Origin: Myotis daubentonii
Taxonomy: Eukaryota; Chordata; Mammalia; Chiroptera; Vespertilionidae
DNA: 64,000 bases
Assembly (NCBI RefSeq): GCF_963259705.1
Contig: NC_081852.1
Span: forward strand, 61,948,359 to 62,012,358
Direction of reading: 5' to 3'
The notes below the pieces were generated by a model, which worked only from the letters and a program-made list of their open reading frames with translations, made no database searches and had not been told where the DNA came from. A program made the position numbers and the translations under genes. Below are positions 11,911-22,753 of the stretch, in pieces (the stretch's first letter is position 1; every line of letters starts with the position of its first letter).

Positions 11911-12483
11911 CGTCTGAAAGTCGAGTCCTTTTCAGTCCCCGATCCACTTGATCCCACGCTCCTGCTGCTGGCTGGTTTCCCTTCTCTCTGCCTTCTCCTG
12001 GGGTGGTGCCCGATCAAAGGGCCCACGGGAGGGCAGGGCCTACATTCCCTGCAGGGGCCGCGTGACCGAAACCCAAGCCCATCAATGGGAAAATCTGAGT
12101 GCCTCCTGCACCCTCGTCTGAAAACGGGCCTTATCTCACCCGATGAAGCTGTCGGCTCCTGTGAAAACGGACCCCGCATTCCGGCGGGAACCTGCAGAGA
12201 TGCGTGGCCACCTCAGTGACATCTGTGTGCGCGATAGCCGCCCGCCTTCCCGCCCGCAGGATGCTGGGTAACGTGGGAAGGACCCGTCGTCTCCCTCCAG
12301 GGCCTCCGAGGACTAGCACCCGTCGGCGGGGAGGGAAGATCCACCCGCGTTCGCACGTCCGTGTTTTGTTCATTATCCTTCGTCCGGAATCGCAGGCGCG
12401 AGGCCCTCCCTGAAGACTGGGGCTTCCTGCTCGAGCCGCCTTTGATCTTTAAGAAAGTGCAGAGAGATGGTTTGTAGTCAACG
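11911..12483. other. Unique sequence, no gene seen
   Basis: No recognisable exon or repeat. The sequence is GC-rich with moderate CpG content around 12180-12420. Confidence 0.5.
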
Positions 12484-12496
12484 AAAGATCAGCCCT

Positions 12497-12724
12497 TGCC
12501 AAAACCGGTTTGGCTCAGTGGATAGAGCGTCGGCTTGCGGACTGAAGGGTCCCGGGTTCGATTCCGGTCAGGGGCATGTACCTGGGTTGCGGGCACATCC
12601 CCAGTGGGAGATGTGCAGGAGGCAGCTGATCGGTGTTTCTCTCTCATCGATGTTTCTGGCTCTCTATCTCTCTCCCTTCCTCTCTGTAAAAAATCAATAA
12701 AATATATTAAAAAAAAAAAAAAAA
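12497..12724 (+). mobile_element. VES SINE, young and near-complete, with 13-bp target-site duplication
   Basis: A near-consensus copy. Pol III A box TGGCTCAGTGG is at 12511-12521 and B box GGTTCGATTCC at 12555-12565. It ends in AATCAATAAAATATATT and about 18 A residues. It is flanked by a perfect direct repeat AAAGATCAGCCCT at 12484-12496 and 12725-12737. The intact promoter boxes, TSD and A tail suggest recent insertion. Confidence 0.97.
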
Positions 12725-12818
12725 AAAGATCAGCCCTGAGAAAGGAAGGATCGGGACAGCCAGGCGGTTCAGGCAGGATCTTACGTGCAGGTAAGAAGCC
12801 AGGACAGAAGCCCTAAGT

Positions 12819-13030
12819 CAGTGGTTCTCAACCTCCTGGCCCTTTAAATACAGCTCCTCATGCTGTGACCCAACCATACAATTATTTTCGTTGCTACTGC
12901 ATCACTGTCATGTTGCTACTGTCATGAATCGTCATGTAAATATCTGATCTGCAGGATGGTCTTAGGCGACCCCCGTGAAAGGGTCGTTCGACCGCCAGAG
13001 GGGTCGCGACCCACAGGTTGAGAACCGCTG
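12819..13030 (-). mobile_element. SPIN-type hAT miniature element
   Basis: 212 bp with terminal inverted repeats CAGTGGTTCTCAACCT and AGGTTGAGAACCGCTG. Internal text (GGTCTTAGGCGACCCC, GGGTCGCGACCCAC) matches the nonautonomous SPIN family. Flanking 8-mers CCCTAAGT and CCCTAACC agree at 6 of 8 positions, consistent with a decayed hAT target duplication. No transposase is encoded. Confidence 0.88.
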
Positions 13031-13309
13031 CCCTAACCCCTGCTGGGACCGTGACCGCCCTCCCCTGCCAGAGGTGTCCTGACCTCAGGGCGGGCACCGC
13101 TGCTCCCAGGAGCCAGTCCTCTCTGAGTCCGAACTAAATGGTTGCCTGCAGGGCCAACAGGAAAACTCCGGGGGAATGAGGGACACGTAATGCTTCTCTC
13201 CCTCCCGCGCCGCACGTCCACGCAGCGTTGCTCCGAGAAGAACGCACCGGCCCTCCCGGATGGGGAACCCACACAGATGCGACCCTAGGCCGCGCTCTCC
13301 AGTTCCTCC
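13031..13309. other. Unique sequence, no gene seen
   Basis: GC-rich sequence without a recognised exon or repeat. Confidence 0.5.
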
Positions 13310-13445
13310 TCTTAAAGTAGCTGGTGTTAGTTGCAGAATGAAAGAGAAAAGCACTTTAATTAATATTAACAGGCAGAAGGGGATTAGCAGCCAAATCCCC
13401 TATTACCAGCTTTTCTAATCCACCGCTAATTGTGCACGCGGCTGT
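13310..13445. promoter_or_regulatory. Candidate conserved noncoding element (dense TAAT cores)
   Basis: Within about 130 bp there are CTTTAATTAATATTAAC, GGGATTAGCAG, CCTATTACCAG, TCTAATCCACC and GCTAATTGTG. These include paired OTX/CRX-like TAATCC/GGATTA cores and LIM/HOX-like TAATTA cores. The density stands out against GC-rich flanks. Enhancer function is inferred. Confidence 0.35.
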
Positions 13446-15246
13446 GAGTGTGGCACTTAAAACCCTGCAACGCAGAGAGGGCCGCCGGAGGCCGGAGGGG
13501 TGTCCACCCGAGTCTGGGAGGAGTGCGCGTGTGGGCCCCGGCCCGCCTGTCTCCTGGTCTTTTCACCGTGCTGCCTGTGGGTTCACCGACCAGCGCCCTG
13601 AGCTGCACCCAGGCCCGGCCTTCCCGGGAGGGGGCCCCAATGGGCCAGCACCCTTAGCTCCCAGCACACAGGATCTCGCCCCCCCACCCCACCCCGTGCG
13701 GGGGGGGGGGGAGGAGAGGGGGGACGGGCGGTCTTACCAGGAAGATCCAATGTTGGGAAAAGTGAGACAGGCAGAGACAGGCTCACTGACCCAGAAATGA
13801 CTTCAAGCTCTGAGTTATTGTCAAAGAAGTAGCAACTAGAAGTTTGCCAGCCTGTGTGCCTGGGGAGGGGAGGAGAAGGGAGAGAGAAAGAGAGAGGGAG
13901 AGAGAGAGGACAGCAGGTCTGCTTTTATCTTCCCCTCCCATGCCAGTGCCGCCAGGAGGAAGCCCCTGTGAGCTGGTCATTTCACTCCGTCCCGCAGCTG
14001 CGCCCATCAGCTCACATGCGTGTGAATATGGCCAGACGTGACCACGGCCTCCCTCCTGGTGACCAGCTCACACGCCGACTGCAAACGCGATGATTTGCCG
14101 AAGGAGCGGCTCCGTGGCAGGTCTGGTGCAGGGAGACCCGGGAGCGTGGACGAGTGGAGAGGCTGCCGGCCGGGGCCGCGAGGCCACACGGTGTGACGGG
14201 TGCTGACATCACAGCCTGCTGGTGGCCTGGCTGGAGGACAAGGTGTTTTGTCTAAATACCCGCTTCCGGCGGGTTCAGGGTTCCAGGACACGCACCCCCC
14301 ACGGTCGGTCGGTCGGATGATGGACGTTCAGAAAAAAACGACGGAAAGGATGCGTCCCGTTCTTTTTCTCTCTCTTCCAAGACGAGCGCATCGGATGTGG
14401 TTGCGCCGCCCGGGAGGGTCGGGGGCTGGTGCTGGTGGGCCTGTCGCCTCAGTGCCGGGCCCGCAGGGGTACGGGGTGGGGGGAGCGGACAGGGTCCGTG
14501 TCCGGGTGCGGGACCCGTCCCGCCGCAGGTTGGTGACGGTGTGCGAGGGCCACAGCGGGCCCTTGGAGAGCCCTCGGGGCCAGGGCAGCGTACAGAAGGA
14601 CCAGTCCTGTTACGCACACTGTTCTTCGTCCTCTATATGCAGTTCAGGGGAACGCCGTGGGAATGGGCGCCTGGGTGCCGGGGGCCTCTGACCAGGTCTC
14701 CGCGATGTCCCGGGAGGAAGAGTGGGGAGCTGGGCGGCCTCATGGCTGGTGGGGCGAAGCGCCCTGGTCAAGTCCATGGGGCGGAGGTCGTCTCTTGTGC
14801 TGTGAAGCCCCGTCCTGGCCCCACGCTGGCCCGGCACAAGGACGCACTGACACGGACAGACACGGACCCGAACGGCGAGCAGATGGCAGAATCTAAGATG
14901 AAGGGCGGGCAGCCGCTGAGAGGAGGAAATGTCATGGGGAGAAGAAGGGCCATTTTCCCAAATCCAGCCGGTCGTCAGGTGCTGGAGACAGACTCTCGGA
15001 AAGCTTTCTAAGGCACCCACCCCTCCGTCACCATCTCCACGTCCCAGCTCGCCCCGGCCGCGTCCTTCTCCCGGCTGCTGTCCAGCTCTCTGCTCTCGCC
15101 CCTTCCCGGTCAGCTCTTCCCAGCAGCCAGCCATCCTCCAAACACGCAAGTCTGACCCCGTCCACGGCCGCGTCGCTTTCTCGGCCCGTGGAAGGGATCG
15201 GTCCTGCATCTCGTCTCAGCAGTCTCTGTATCTTTCCCTTTCTTTT
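13446..15246. other. Unique GC-rich sequence, no gene supported
   Basis: It contains a G run near 13701-13712, a GA-rich tract at about 13860-13905 and a CpG-rich patch around 14380-14560. Frames of 100-270 codons here are not accepted as exons, because they overlap on both strands, lack recognisable motifs and partly run into the next VES. Confidence 0.45.
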
Positions 15247-15453
15247 TCCAAAAATACATTTTTATTGATTTCAGAGAGGAAGGGAGAGGGAGGGAGAGAA
15301 ACATCAATGATGAGAATCTTTGATCAGTTGCCTCCTGCACACCCCCTACTGGGGATCGAGCCCGCAACCCGGGCATGTGCCCTGACAGAGAATCGAACCC
15401 TGACCTCCTGGTGCATAGGTCAATGCTCAACCCCTGAGCCACGCCGGCCGGGC
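15247..15453 (-). mobile_element. VES SINE
   Basis: Reverse-strand copy from the TTTTTATTGATTTCAGAGAGG tail through a core related to CCCCTACTGGGGATCGAGCC to the head GAGCCACGCCGGCCGGGC. The B-box region GAATCGAACCCTG is present. An ATCTTTC-like short repeat flanks both ends. Confidence 0.95.
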
Positions 15454-16429
15454 ATCTTTCTCTCTCATTGTGATGAGAAAAACCAACTCAAATGCCCCTT
15501 GGGAGACGTAGTTTTATTCAGGAAAGAGACAGATCTCCCAGCATCCAGAGAGGCGCAGAGAAGGCAGGTCTCGGGAGGAGAGAGCCAGGGCCCCAGGCCC
15601 AGGCCAGGAGTAAGGAGTCGGTGGTCCTGGCTTCCCCCCACGTGCTCACCCATCCCAGCTCCCTCCCATCCTCCTCCTCGGTGCCGATTCTGGTGCTGCC
15701 AGCACCCAGGTGGCTGCCCGCGGCTCAGCGTCTGCCCTTAGGAATGGGCCGCGCTGGGAGGAGGCAGGTTGACGCAGCACCAGACACGCAGGCTCACGCG
15801 TGTGGGCGGGTCGTCCTCAGGCAGAAGGGGAGCTGGGAGCCAGGCTCCTGGCTGTGGGGCTCTTCAGCTTCGTAAGCGAGATCTGTGGCCTTGAGCCCGC
15901 AGTTTAACCACGGGCTTCCCCGTCTACAATCGGAGCGAGTAGTCACCCTGCACCCTGCCCGGGGGTGTCCCCAGGACGCCCGGGGTTCATGCGCCGCTGC
16001 ACCGGCAACTGACCACTGACCACTGACCGCAGCGTCCTCCTGGGAGCACGAGCCCCATCAGCATGAGCTCCATGCCGCCCGCCGTGAGCGCGCCAGGTAA
16101 GAACCAGCCCCTTTTCCGTGACTTCGCCGACATGTTTCCACGCGGCCGTTTGCAGCCAAACGCTGGTAGATTTCCACAGGAGATTGCGCCTGGAGAACTC
16201 GTGTTGTGTTTGTCTTTTCTCGGGCTCTGAGTAATATACATGCAAAACGTTGTGCGCATTTCAAATGGTCTCTGATGTGAAGAGGGTTTGGTGGAATCTG
16301 CTCAGTGTAAAGTTGCATCGAGAAATAGAGATTTGTGAGACCCTTTCAGAATGAAATTGCATCAGCGCGCCCGTGTGCAGGCGGCTGATGCGTCTGGTGG
16401 GGCGGTGGGGGGGCCCGGCTTCCTCAGAG
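15454..16429. other. Unique sequence, no gene seen
   Basis: No recognised exon. Around 16010-16024 there is a short direct repetition of GACCACTGACC. The segment around 16200-16380 is less GC-rich, with no identified repeat. Confidence 0.45.
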
Positions 16430-16693
16430 GGCTTCCTCTCTCCTCCCCTGAATCCGAATTCTCTTTCCATGAGTGTTGTTTTTAAGCTCTATGTCAGCGT
16501 TCCCCACTGGGGCCGTTTTAGCCTCTAGGGGACAGTTGGTAACGGCTGCAGGCGTTTTGGGTTTCCTGACTGCGGGAGGCGGTGCTGCCGGCACCGGTAG
16601 GGCCCAGGCACGCAGCTTACACCCTGCGGTGCCCAGGACACCCCACTAGAGAGTGACTGGCTCCAGCGTCAAGAGGCTGAGGGAACAGGCCAG
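16430..16693 (+). mobile_element. MER5A-like hAT element plus flanking homology (inverted partner at 597-868)
   Basis: From CAGCGTTCCCCACTGGGGCC at 16495 this is a MER5A-like hAT element. The preceding roughly 65 bp (GAATTCTCTTTCC, TGTTTTTAAGCTCTATG) also match the first copy on the opposite strand with few mismatches. By eye the two copies are over 90% identical. Confidence 0.7.
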
Positions 16694-17689
16694 GTCGGGG
16701 TGTCTCTTAGGAGGCCTGGGAGGCTGTCCCCAGCACGGCCTCCTCTGAGGGGTGCAGGTTCCCTGCTGGGCTCCGGGGGCGCAGGGCTCTGACCACCTGA
16801 ACCGCGACCATGTCCTTGGTGTCTCTTGGGGCTCGGCAGCCAGAGGCCTGAGGTCTCAGGTGATTTTCCGCCTGGTGCCTGGGTCCCCGGCCGCCGCGGA
16901 GGAGGTGTTCCTTGCGCGTTGCCGGTAGTGCACCTCTCAGAGCTGCGTGGGGGTCAGGCCAGCCCCGGGCAGGGGCCCCCTTCCCACGTCCCTCACCCCC
17001 TCCTGGGAGGCCGTGCTTATCCTTTGCAGCCAGGACCAGAAGTGGGTGCTCCATGCGTGTCCTCAGGCAGGAGCACGGGCGATGGCAGATGAGAGCTCAC
17101 TCATTATTCACGCTGCGTCCCTCCTGGCCTCCCAGGGCAGGGACACCCTGAGGACGAGCAGCAGCCTGGCCTCGGCTCCCAGAGGGGCTGGTCCTGTGAC
17201 TCAGGCCACAGGGCTCCGGCCAGCCCTCCTCAGAGAGGGTCCCCGGGGGCTCTCACCCACCCCTCGGTTTGCATGAGGTCCTGGGAGCCCCTGTGGGGTG
17301 AACACCAAGGATTTCTGTCTTGGAAACGTGAGCCCACTCCCCCTCTTCTGTAAGAAGACGCCATGCTCCCAAGGACGTCGCTGGGCCGTCGCTGGGTGCG
17401 CGGGGCTCCCGGCTGCGCGGGGCTCCCGGCTGCGCCATCTCATTGCCTTTGCGTCCCCGACCCCCGCTTTTTACCGGGGACTGGCCCCAACCCAACCTGC
17501 GCTTCCCTGGCGATGCCCGCAGGCGAGCGCCTCTGGTTTCTTATTTCTTTTCGGTAAAATGTCTTCAGTGAAATGGTAAGAAACGGCTCCCTTGAGGCTG
17601 CTCTGACGGCAGCTCCACAGCCCTGTCCGGGGTTTCCCAAGGCCGGTCTCGGGAATACTCCCAGGTTCCCGGGGACTCAGCAGGAATCC
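16694..17689. other. Unique GC-rich sequence, no gene supported
   Basis: There is a local duplication of GCGGGGCTCCCGGCT at about 17400-17433. Frames of 90-115 codons lack supporting features. Confidence 0.45.
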
Positions 17690-17845
17690 TGGCAGTCTGT
17701 AAATTCTCCTAATTACGTTCTCAGGTTAACGCCTGTGATGGCTTAGGAAGCATGGGCACCATATTAGAGCAGCATGAAATAAAACCGTGCTGCTGGGAGG
17801 TAATATATTAGCCTCAAGGAGTCCATGTGAATGCATCCGATTCCT
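17690..17845. promoter_or_regulatory. Candidate conserved noncoding island
   Basis: An AT-rich patch with TCCTAATTACG, GAGGTAATATATTAGCC and ATGAATGC-like text (GTGAATGCATCC) in a GC-rich region. The character resembles vertebrate noncoding enhancers. No alignment was available. Confidence 0.25.
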
Positions 17846-18143
17846 GCAGTTTCGAGAACCAGCAGGCGGGGCCGGGGGTGGGGGCTGGAGGAGGAGAGCG
17901 AGGCGGTGTACAGCGTGGCCTGTGCCCCCGCGCGATGGAAATGGACATAACTCTCCGCTGATGGACACGTTAATGTGGTCCCCGCCCTGAGGACCGAGTC
18001 TGCGGGCAGAGGGTGTGCTGTGGGGAGCACCCACGGGAACCGGCCTGCGAGGAAACAGCTGCCGGTGCCCTGGGCGGGGCTTGGCGGCGTGAAGCTAGGG
18101 GCTCGCGGGGGCGGGGCCTGATTTGATGTGTAAAGGAGTCTTT
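17846..18143. other. Unique sequence, no gene seen
   Basis: GC-rich with no recognised repeat. It ends in the left target-site copy AAAGGAGTCTTTT of the next VES. Confidence 0.5.
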
Positions 18144-18330
18144 TTTATTTTGTATTTTCCTTAAATATATTTTTATTGATTTCAGAGAGGAAGGGAGAGA
18201 GAGATAGAAACGTACATGATGAGAGAGCATCATTGACCGGCTGCCTCCTGCACGGCCCCCACTGGGGATGGAACCGTGACCTCCTGGTTCCTAGGTCGAC
18301 GCTCGACCCCTGAGCCACGCCGGCCGGGCG
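18144..18330 (-). mobile_element. VES SINE with internal deletion
   Basis: About 187 bp. The segment between the CCCACTGGGGATG core and GAACCGTGACCTCC is missing about 35 bp compared with neighbours, which removes the B-box region. Imperfect target duplications AAAGGAGTCTTTT (18131-18143) and AAAGGGATCTTTT (18331-18343) flank it. Confidence 0.93.
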
Positions 18331-18343
18331 AAAGGGATCTTTT

Positions 18344-19699
18344 AGATGCGCCACGGAATCGGGTGGCACGGCCCCTGCCCGACAGAAAGGTCACTTTTCT
18401 CCTTCCCTTTTCCTTTGTTTGCAAAGAGCTTGGAGGTGACACAGGTCTGCCTCCTGCCTGGCTTAGGGGTTCTCCAGGATTTGGGGGCCCCGTGACACTT
18501 GGTCGTCCCGTGCCGAGGGCTGACGTTAGGGAGCAGTCACCAGATCGTCCGCTCCGATGTTGTTTTGGTTGGTGAAGCGTCTGGACACTCAGCGCCATCG
18601 GCACAGGTTGGCGCAGACACCCAGCCGGTGGCGCTGGGATGGGACGCAGCGCCTCCTCGCGTCCACGCCCCTCTCGGTCCCATTTCTGGGGCACACCCTT
18701 CCCTGCCCCGCCTGCCTCGGTGCTAACTTTCTATTTTCTTTCCGTGCCTGTTTTCAGAACTCTTGCCAAGGCACCCCCTTGGCTCACACCCGCTGTGGTC
18801 TGTCTGGGTCTGGCTTATGTGAGGATGGCCAGCCGGGGGTCTGCCTCCGGCCGAGGGATCCTCGAAGGAAGGGCCCGTGTCGGCCCCTCTGGGCTTGGCA
18901 CGGAGCCCGGCAGGGCTGGGACGAGCGGCTTTCCGGGTTAGAAAGAGCAGAGATGACTTGAGTTCCTTCACCAAAACCAGTTTATTGTAAGGATTTGTGG
19001 TGCCAAAGGGAGCGGGAACCTCAGGGGCCCAGGAAGAGCGGGCCCACCCTGTCCGAGGTTACTGACCTCCCAGCCGCAGAGCACAGTGGAGTCTCCCCTT
19101 TAGGCTCAAGGACTCCACCTTCTCCTGGTTCCTCCACTTCGCTGCTCCAGCCACGCTCTGTCCAGCCCGGCCTGACCCCTCTCAGGTCTGGCCCCTCTCC
19201 CTGGGGTCTCACACATCCCCAAGGGCGAGAATCTCCCCTTCACGCCGAGAGTCCCCCTCCGGAGCCCCTCGGCCACTCAATGTGAGTCTCAGTCTGGACA
19301 CGTCGAAATGTAATGCCCCGCCCCCTCTGTCCTGCGCGCATCGTGTCTGCAGTGTCCCTGCCTCAGGAGGACATTTAGAGGTCATCCCATTCCCTTCACC
19401 AAGTCCTGCCTGTCCCACCTCCGACGCGTGTCCCTCCCAGTCTCCCTGCCTCGGCCCCGCCCTCGGAGGCACCTGTCCTTCTGGAAACATCACAGTCTTT
19501 GCTCCTCGCACGGCCCTCCGCCCACAGCTCCCCTCTGCGCTCTCAGGCGCCCGGCCTTCAGGGTCCCGTCTCCAGCTGCTGCCCCTGCTGGGAGGCCCTC
19601 GCCCTGCCTCTGCCGCCTGCTCCCTTCTCACCTCTCCGCCGGCTCACGGAGGGGCCAGCGCTGTCCACGGGGCCTGCAGGCCGCCCTCGTGTCCCCTGT
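18344..19699. other. Unique GC-rich sequence, no gene supported
   Basis: Pyrimidine-rich on the + strand around 19080-19640, possibly part of an eroded L2. Frames up to 150 codons overlap on both strands and are judged spurious. Confidence 0.4.
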
Positions 19700-19875
19700 G
19701 TCAGCCCCTTGTGTCCCATCGCATAGCTTTCTGAAACGCACAGAAATGCTTTATGGTTTGGCGTGTGTGTGTGTGAAGGGCGAGGATTCGGTCCCATTTC
19801 TTCACTGTTCCAGCCCCAGCACTTAGCAATGCCTGATGCATGGGGCTCTCGAAGAATATTAGTCGAATAAAAAAT
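19700..19875 (+). repeat. L2 3' end
   Basis: The text 'cagccccagcacttagcaatgcc', then ATGCATGGGGCTCTCGAAGA and GAATAAAA match the L2 3' module 'ccccagcacctagcacagtgcctggcacatagtagg...aataaa', diverged. Confidence 0.6.
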
Positions 19876-20990
19876 AATAATGAACAACATCAATTGCTGG
19901 CCCGCTATCTTCCGAGCACAGATGCGCACTGGACCCGCTCAGGAGCCTCCTCACGCAGGCAGCGCGCTCATGAATATTTAAAGCGAAGGGAACCCCGTCA
20001 GAGCCACGTGAAATCATCCACCGCAGGTCATCCTTTCAGATGCCGGAGCCGGACTCGGACGGGCCCTCTGGCTCCGGCTCCGGCCGGCCTCTCGGTCCTG
20101 CCCCCGGCCGAGGGCGGTCGGCTCCCAGGGCGATGGAGGGAATTCGTAGCTCATGACTGGAGAGTCGTGTATACATCCTCAGAGCTGCAGGGAAGGACGC
20201 TGGCCTGCAATGTGGATGTTGACTCGGAGGCAGACACGGAGGGGCAGGCAGCGCCTCCTTCGTGGCCCCGAATCCACCTTAGGGCCTCGGCTCCGTTTCA
20301 CAGCAGGAGGGGCTGCTGGGACCCGCCTCGGTGGAGCGGGGCGGGGACGCCTGCTTTGCTTTCTGTTCCCAGTTTGGGGAACACCAGGGAGCTTTGAGGT
20401 GCCGTGGACCAGCCAGTGCGGGACCGGAGTCCTGGGCAGAGAGGGACGCTCATAAAGAAGGCGCCTTAGAAAGCAGAGCTCGGGTTCCTGCAAGTGCCTC
20501 GCTTTACGCAGCACATGGATGGGTGCCCAGGTTTGGAAGTTTGCATTGCTATTCGTATGTGCGTTTATACGTGTGCATACTTATACACACATCCAGGCGT
20601 GTATTCATATTTAAACCTTGGGTCTAGAGTCTCATCCCTGAACGTAGACATGAGCCAGCACGAACGGGCTTCATTTCACTGTTTAAGCAGGTGGACGGGA
20701 GCCGGGGGAGGGAAAGGCCCTGGCAGGCCCGCAGCACCGGGTGGGTGACGGAGCAGGACGCAGCCAGTCTGCACACGGAGTGGACGTGGGGCCAGCCGGC
20801 CACCCCTCCGGGAGAGGGAGGAGGTTGCCATGGTTTTAGGCGGCGACTTCCGTTGCTCCCGTCCCGGGCTCACCCCTCATCTTGCAGGAGGAACACGGGG
20901 AGCAGCGTTGACGGGTGTCTGTCCTGGGCAGCGCTGCCTCTGGGCTTCATTTTCACCCCAGGGAATGGGAGGGCAGCCAGGCGAGTCCTA
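19876..20990. other. Unique sequence, no gene seen
   Basis: It contains TCATGAATATTTAAAGCG near 19968 and a short TATACGTGTGCATACTTATAC alternating tract near 20565-20590. No exon is recognised. Confidence 0.45.
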
Positions 20991-20997
20991 GGATCCA

Positions 20998-21665
20998 GGG
21001 AATTGCAGGTGCTGAGGCCTGAGCTCCCAGAGGCTCAGGGTACAGAGGCTGAGCTCACAGAGTCTGAGCTCACAGAGGCTGAGGGTACAGAGGTTGAGGG
21101 TACAGAGGCTGAGCTCACAGAGGCTGAGCCCATGGAGGCTGAGGGTACAGAGGCTTAGCTCATGGAGGCTGAGCTCAAGGAGGCTGAGCTCAAGGAGGCT
21201 GAGCTCAAGGAGGCTGAGCACCAAGGCTGAGCATAGAAGCTGAGCTCACAGAGGCTAGCATAGAGGCTGAGGGTACAGAGGCTGAGCTCACAGAGGCTGA
21301 GGGTACAGAGGCTGAGGGTACAGAGGCTGAGCTCACAGAGGCTGAGCTCACAGAGGCTGAGGGTACAGAGGCTGAGCTCACAGAGGCTGAGCTCACAGAG
21401 GCTGAGCTCACAGAGGCTGAGGGTACAGAGGCTGAGGGTACAGAGGCTGAGCTCACAGAGGCTGAGGGTACAGAGGCTGAGCTCACAGAGGCTGAGGGTA
21501 CAGAGGCTGAGCTCACAGAGGCTGAGGGTACAGAGGCTGAGGGTACAGAGGCTGAGCTCACAGAGGCTGAGCTCACAGAGGCTGAGGGTACAGAGGCTGA
21601 GCTCACAGAGGCTAGCATAGAGGCTTAGCTCCCAGAGGCTGAGCTCAAGGAGGCTGAGCTCACAA
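20998..21665. repeat. 15-bp minisatellite
   Basis: Tandem units GAGGCTGAGCTCACA and GAGGCTGAGGGTACA. The core at about 21264-21609 has 23 near-perfect units; diverged units with AAGG, CATGG and CCCAG variants flank it. Because 15 is divisible by 3, frames stay open and give spurious repetitive proteins of 137 and 220 codons on the minus strand. GAGGCTAGCATAGAGG occurs on both sides of the core. Confidence 0.97.
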
Positions 21666-22753
21666 ACTGCAGGAGACCTGCCTCTTTCTCCCCCTCCATC
21701 AGACCCCCTCCGGGCTGTGCTAACAAAGGTTCCCAATCCACCTGCAGGGGGCTGCTGTTGGGGGGGCTGCCACCTCCCCAGGGGCCTGGCCTGCTGTGCT
21801 GGCAAAGCAGAGACCATTCTGGCAGCAGCTCAGCCGGGGGTAGCCTCTCCAGCTCTTTAGCTGCCAGGAACCAATGCTTCAGCGCAGGCCTGAGCGCTTT
21901 CGGATGTGGATGTAGTTTAATCCTGGGACCTTCCTAGTCACAGCGTTTGCTCTCCTAATCCAGCTCTCAGCGGGGGTTTCTCACTTAACGTTCAAATCTG
22001 CGCCTCTGGCCTCTCCCTGCACTGCTGTCTGGAGGTGTTGATGGTGCTTAGCAGGCCGCTGGGGCTGAGCTGGGATGGGCCCAGGCTCCTCCTCTGCCTC
22101 TGTCCTGCTCTGCCAGGGACTCTGCCTGGGTTCTGAGTCCCCTTCTTCAATTTGCAGCTGCAGATCCGGAGGTGACACCCGTCAGTCACGTCCAGGCTGG
22201 TGGCAGTGCGAGTGTTCGTGGCTCCCTGCAGCCCAGAGCGAGCGCCTGCATTTATTTTCCTGTCGGGATCCCCGAAATTTCAGGCGCACAGCGGCTCCTG
22301 AGAGCGAGCAAACTGTGATGAATTCTGGGCACTGTACACAGCGGTGCAATGTCACTGCCTCGACCTCACACCCACACTGGCCGGCCTTCACGAGCTGCCA
22401 TCCCATCGCCAGGAGCCACGCTGCTCAGATCCGAGCCTCGCAGATGCTGGAACGGAATGTGCGCTGCAGTTCCATCGGATCCCGCAGCAGAGGGGACGCG
22501 CTGTCATTAAGATTCATTAGGGCCCAGGGCCCACGCGTGGGGACGGCTGCAGGCGGGGAGTCACGCTCCCGGGGCGCTTTTTGAGGATTGTTCCGGATGC
22601 CTCCCCATTTCCTTCCGATGTTCCCGTACCTCTGACCGCACGTGTGGGCGCAGGGTTTGGTCCGCTCCGACACCTGGCGGCGAGCAGCCGGGGTGAGAAC
22701 CGGCGCTGTGCTGATGTCTGACATCACCTGCGGGCCGTCCGTTTCCGCCCACG
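21666..22753. other. Unique sequence, no gene seen
   Basis: No repeat is recognised. ATTAAGATTCATTAGGGCCC near 22505 and ATGAATTCTGG near 22318 are AT-rich islands. No exon is recognised. Confidence 0.45.

Noticed and set aside
12511..12565. tRNA gene suggested by A and B boxes
   Set aside because: The boxes belong to a VES SINE with A tail and target duplications; no cloverleaf with an acceptor stem is formed as in a real tRNA.
14929..15741. 270-codon + strand frame
   Set aside because: It runs straight through the VES at 15247-15453 on the SINE antisense strand; composite of unrelated sequence.
20998..21665. CRISPR-like regular repeat array
   Set aside because: Units are adjacent with no unique spacers, and the host is a vertebrate.
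21155..21817. 220-codon and 137-codon minus-strand frames with Leu/Cys/Ser or Ser/Ala/Val repeats
   Set aside because: They are translations of the 15-bp minisatellite; a period divisible by three keeps all frames open. No start context, splice sites or recognisable protein.
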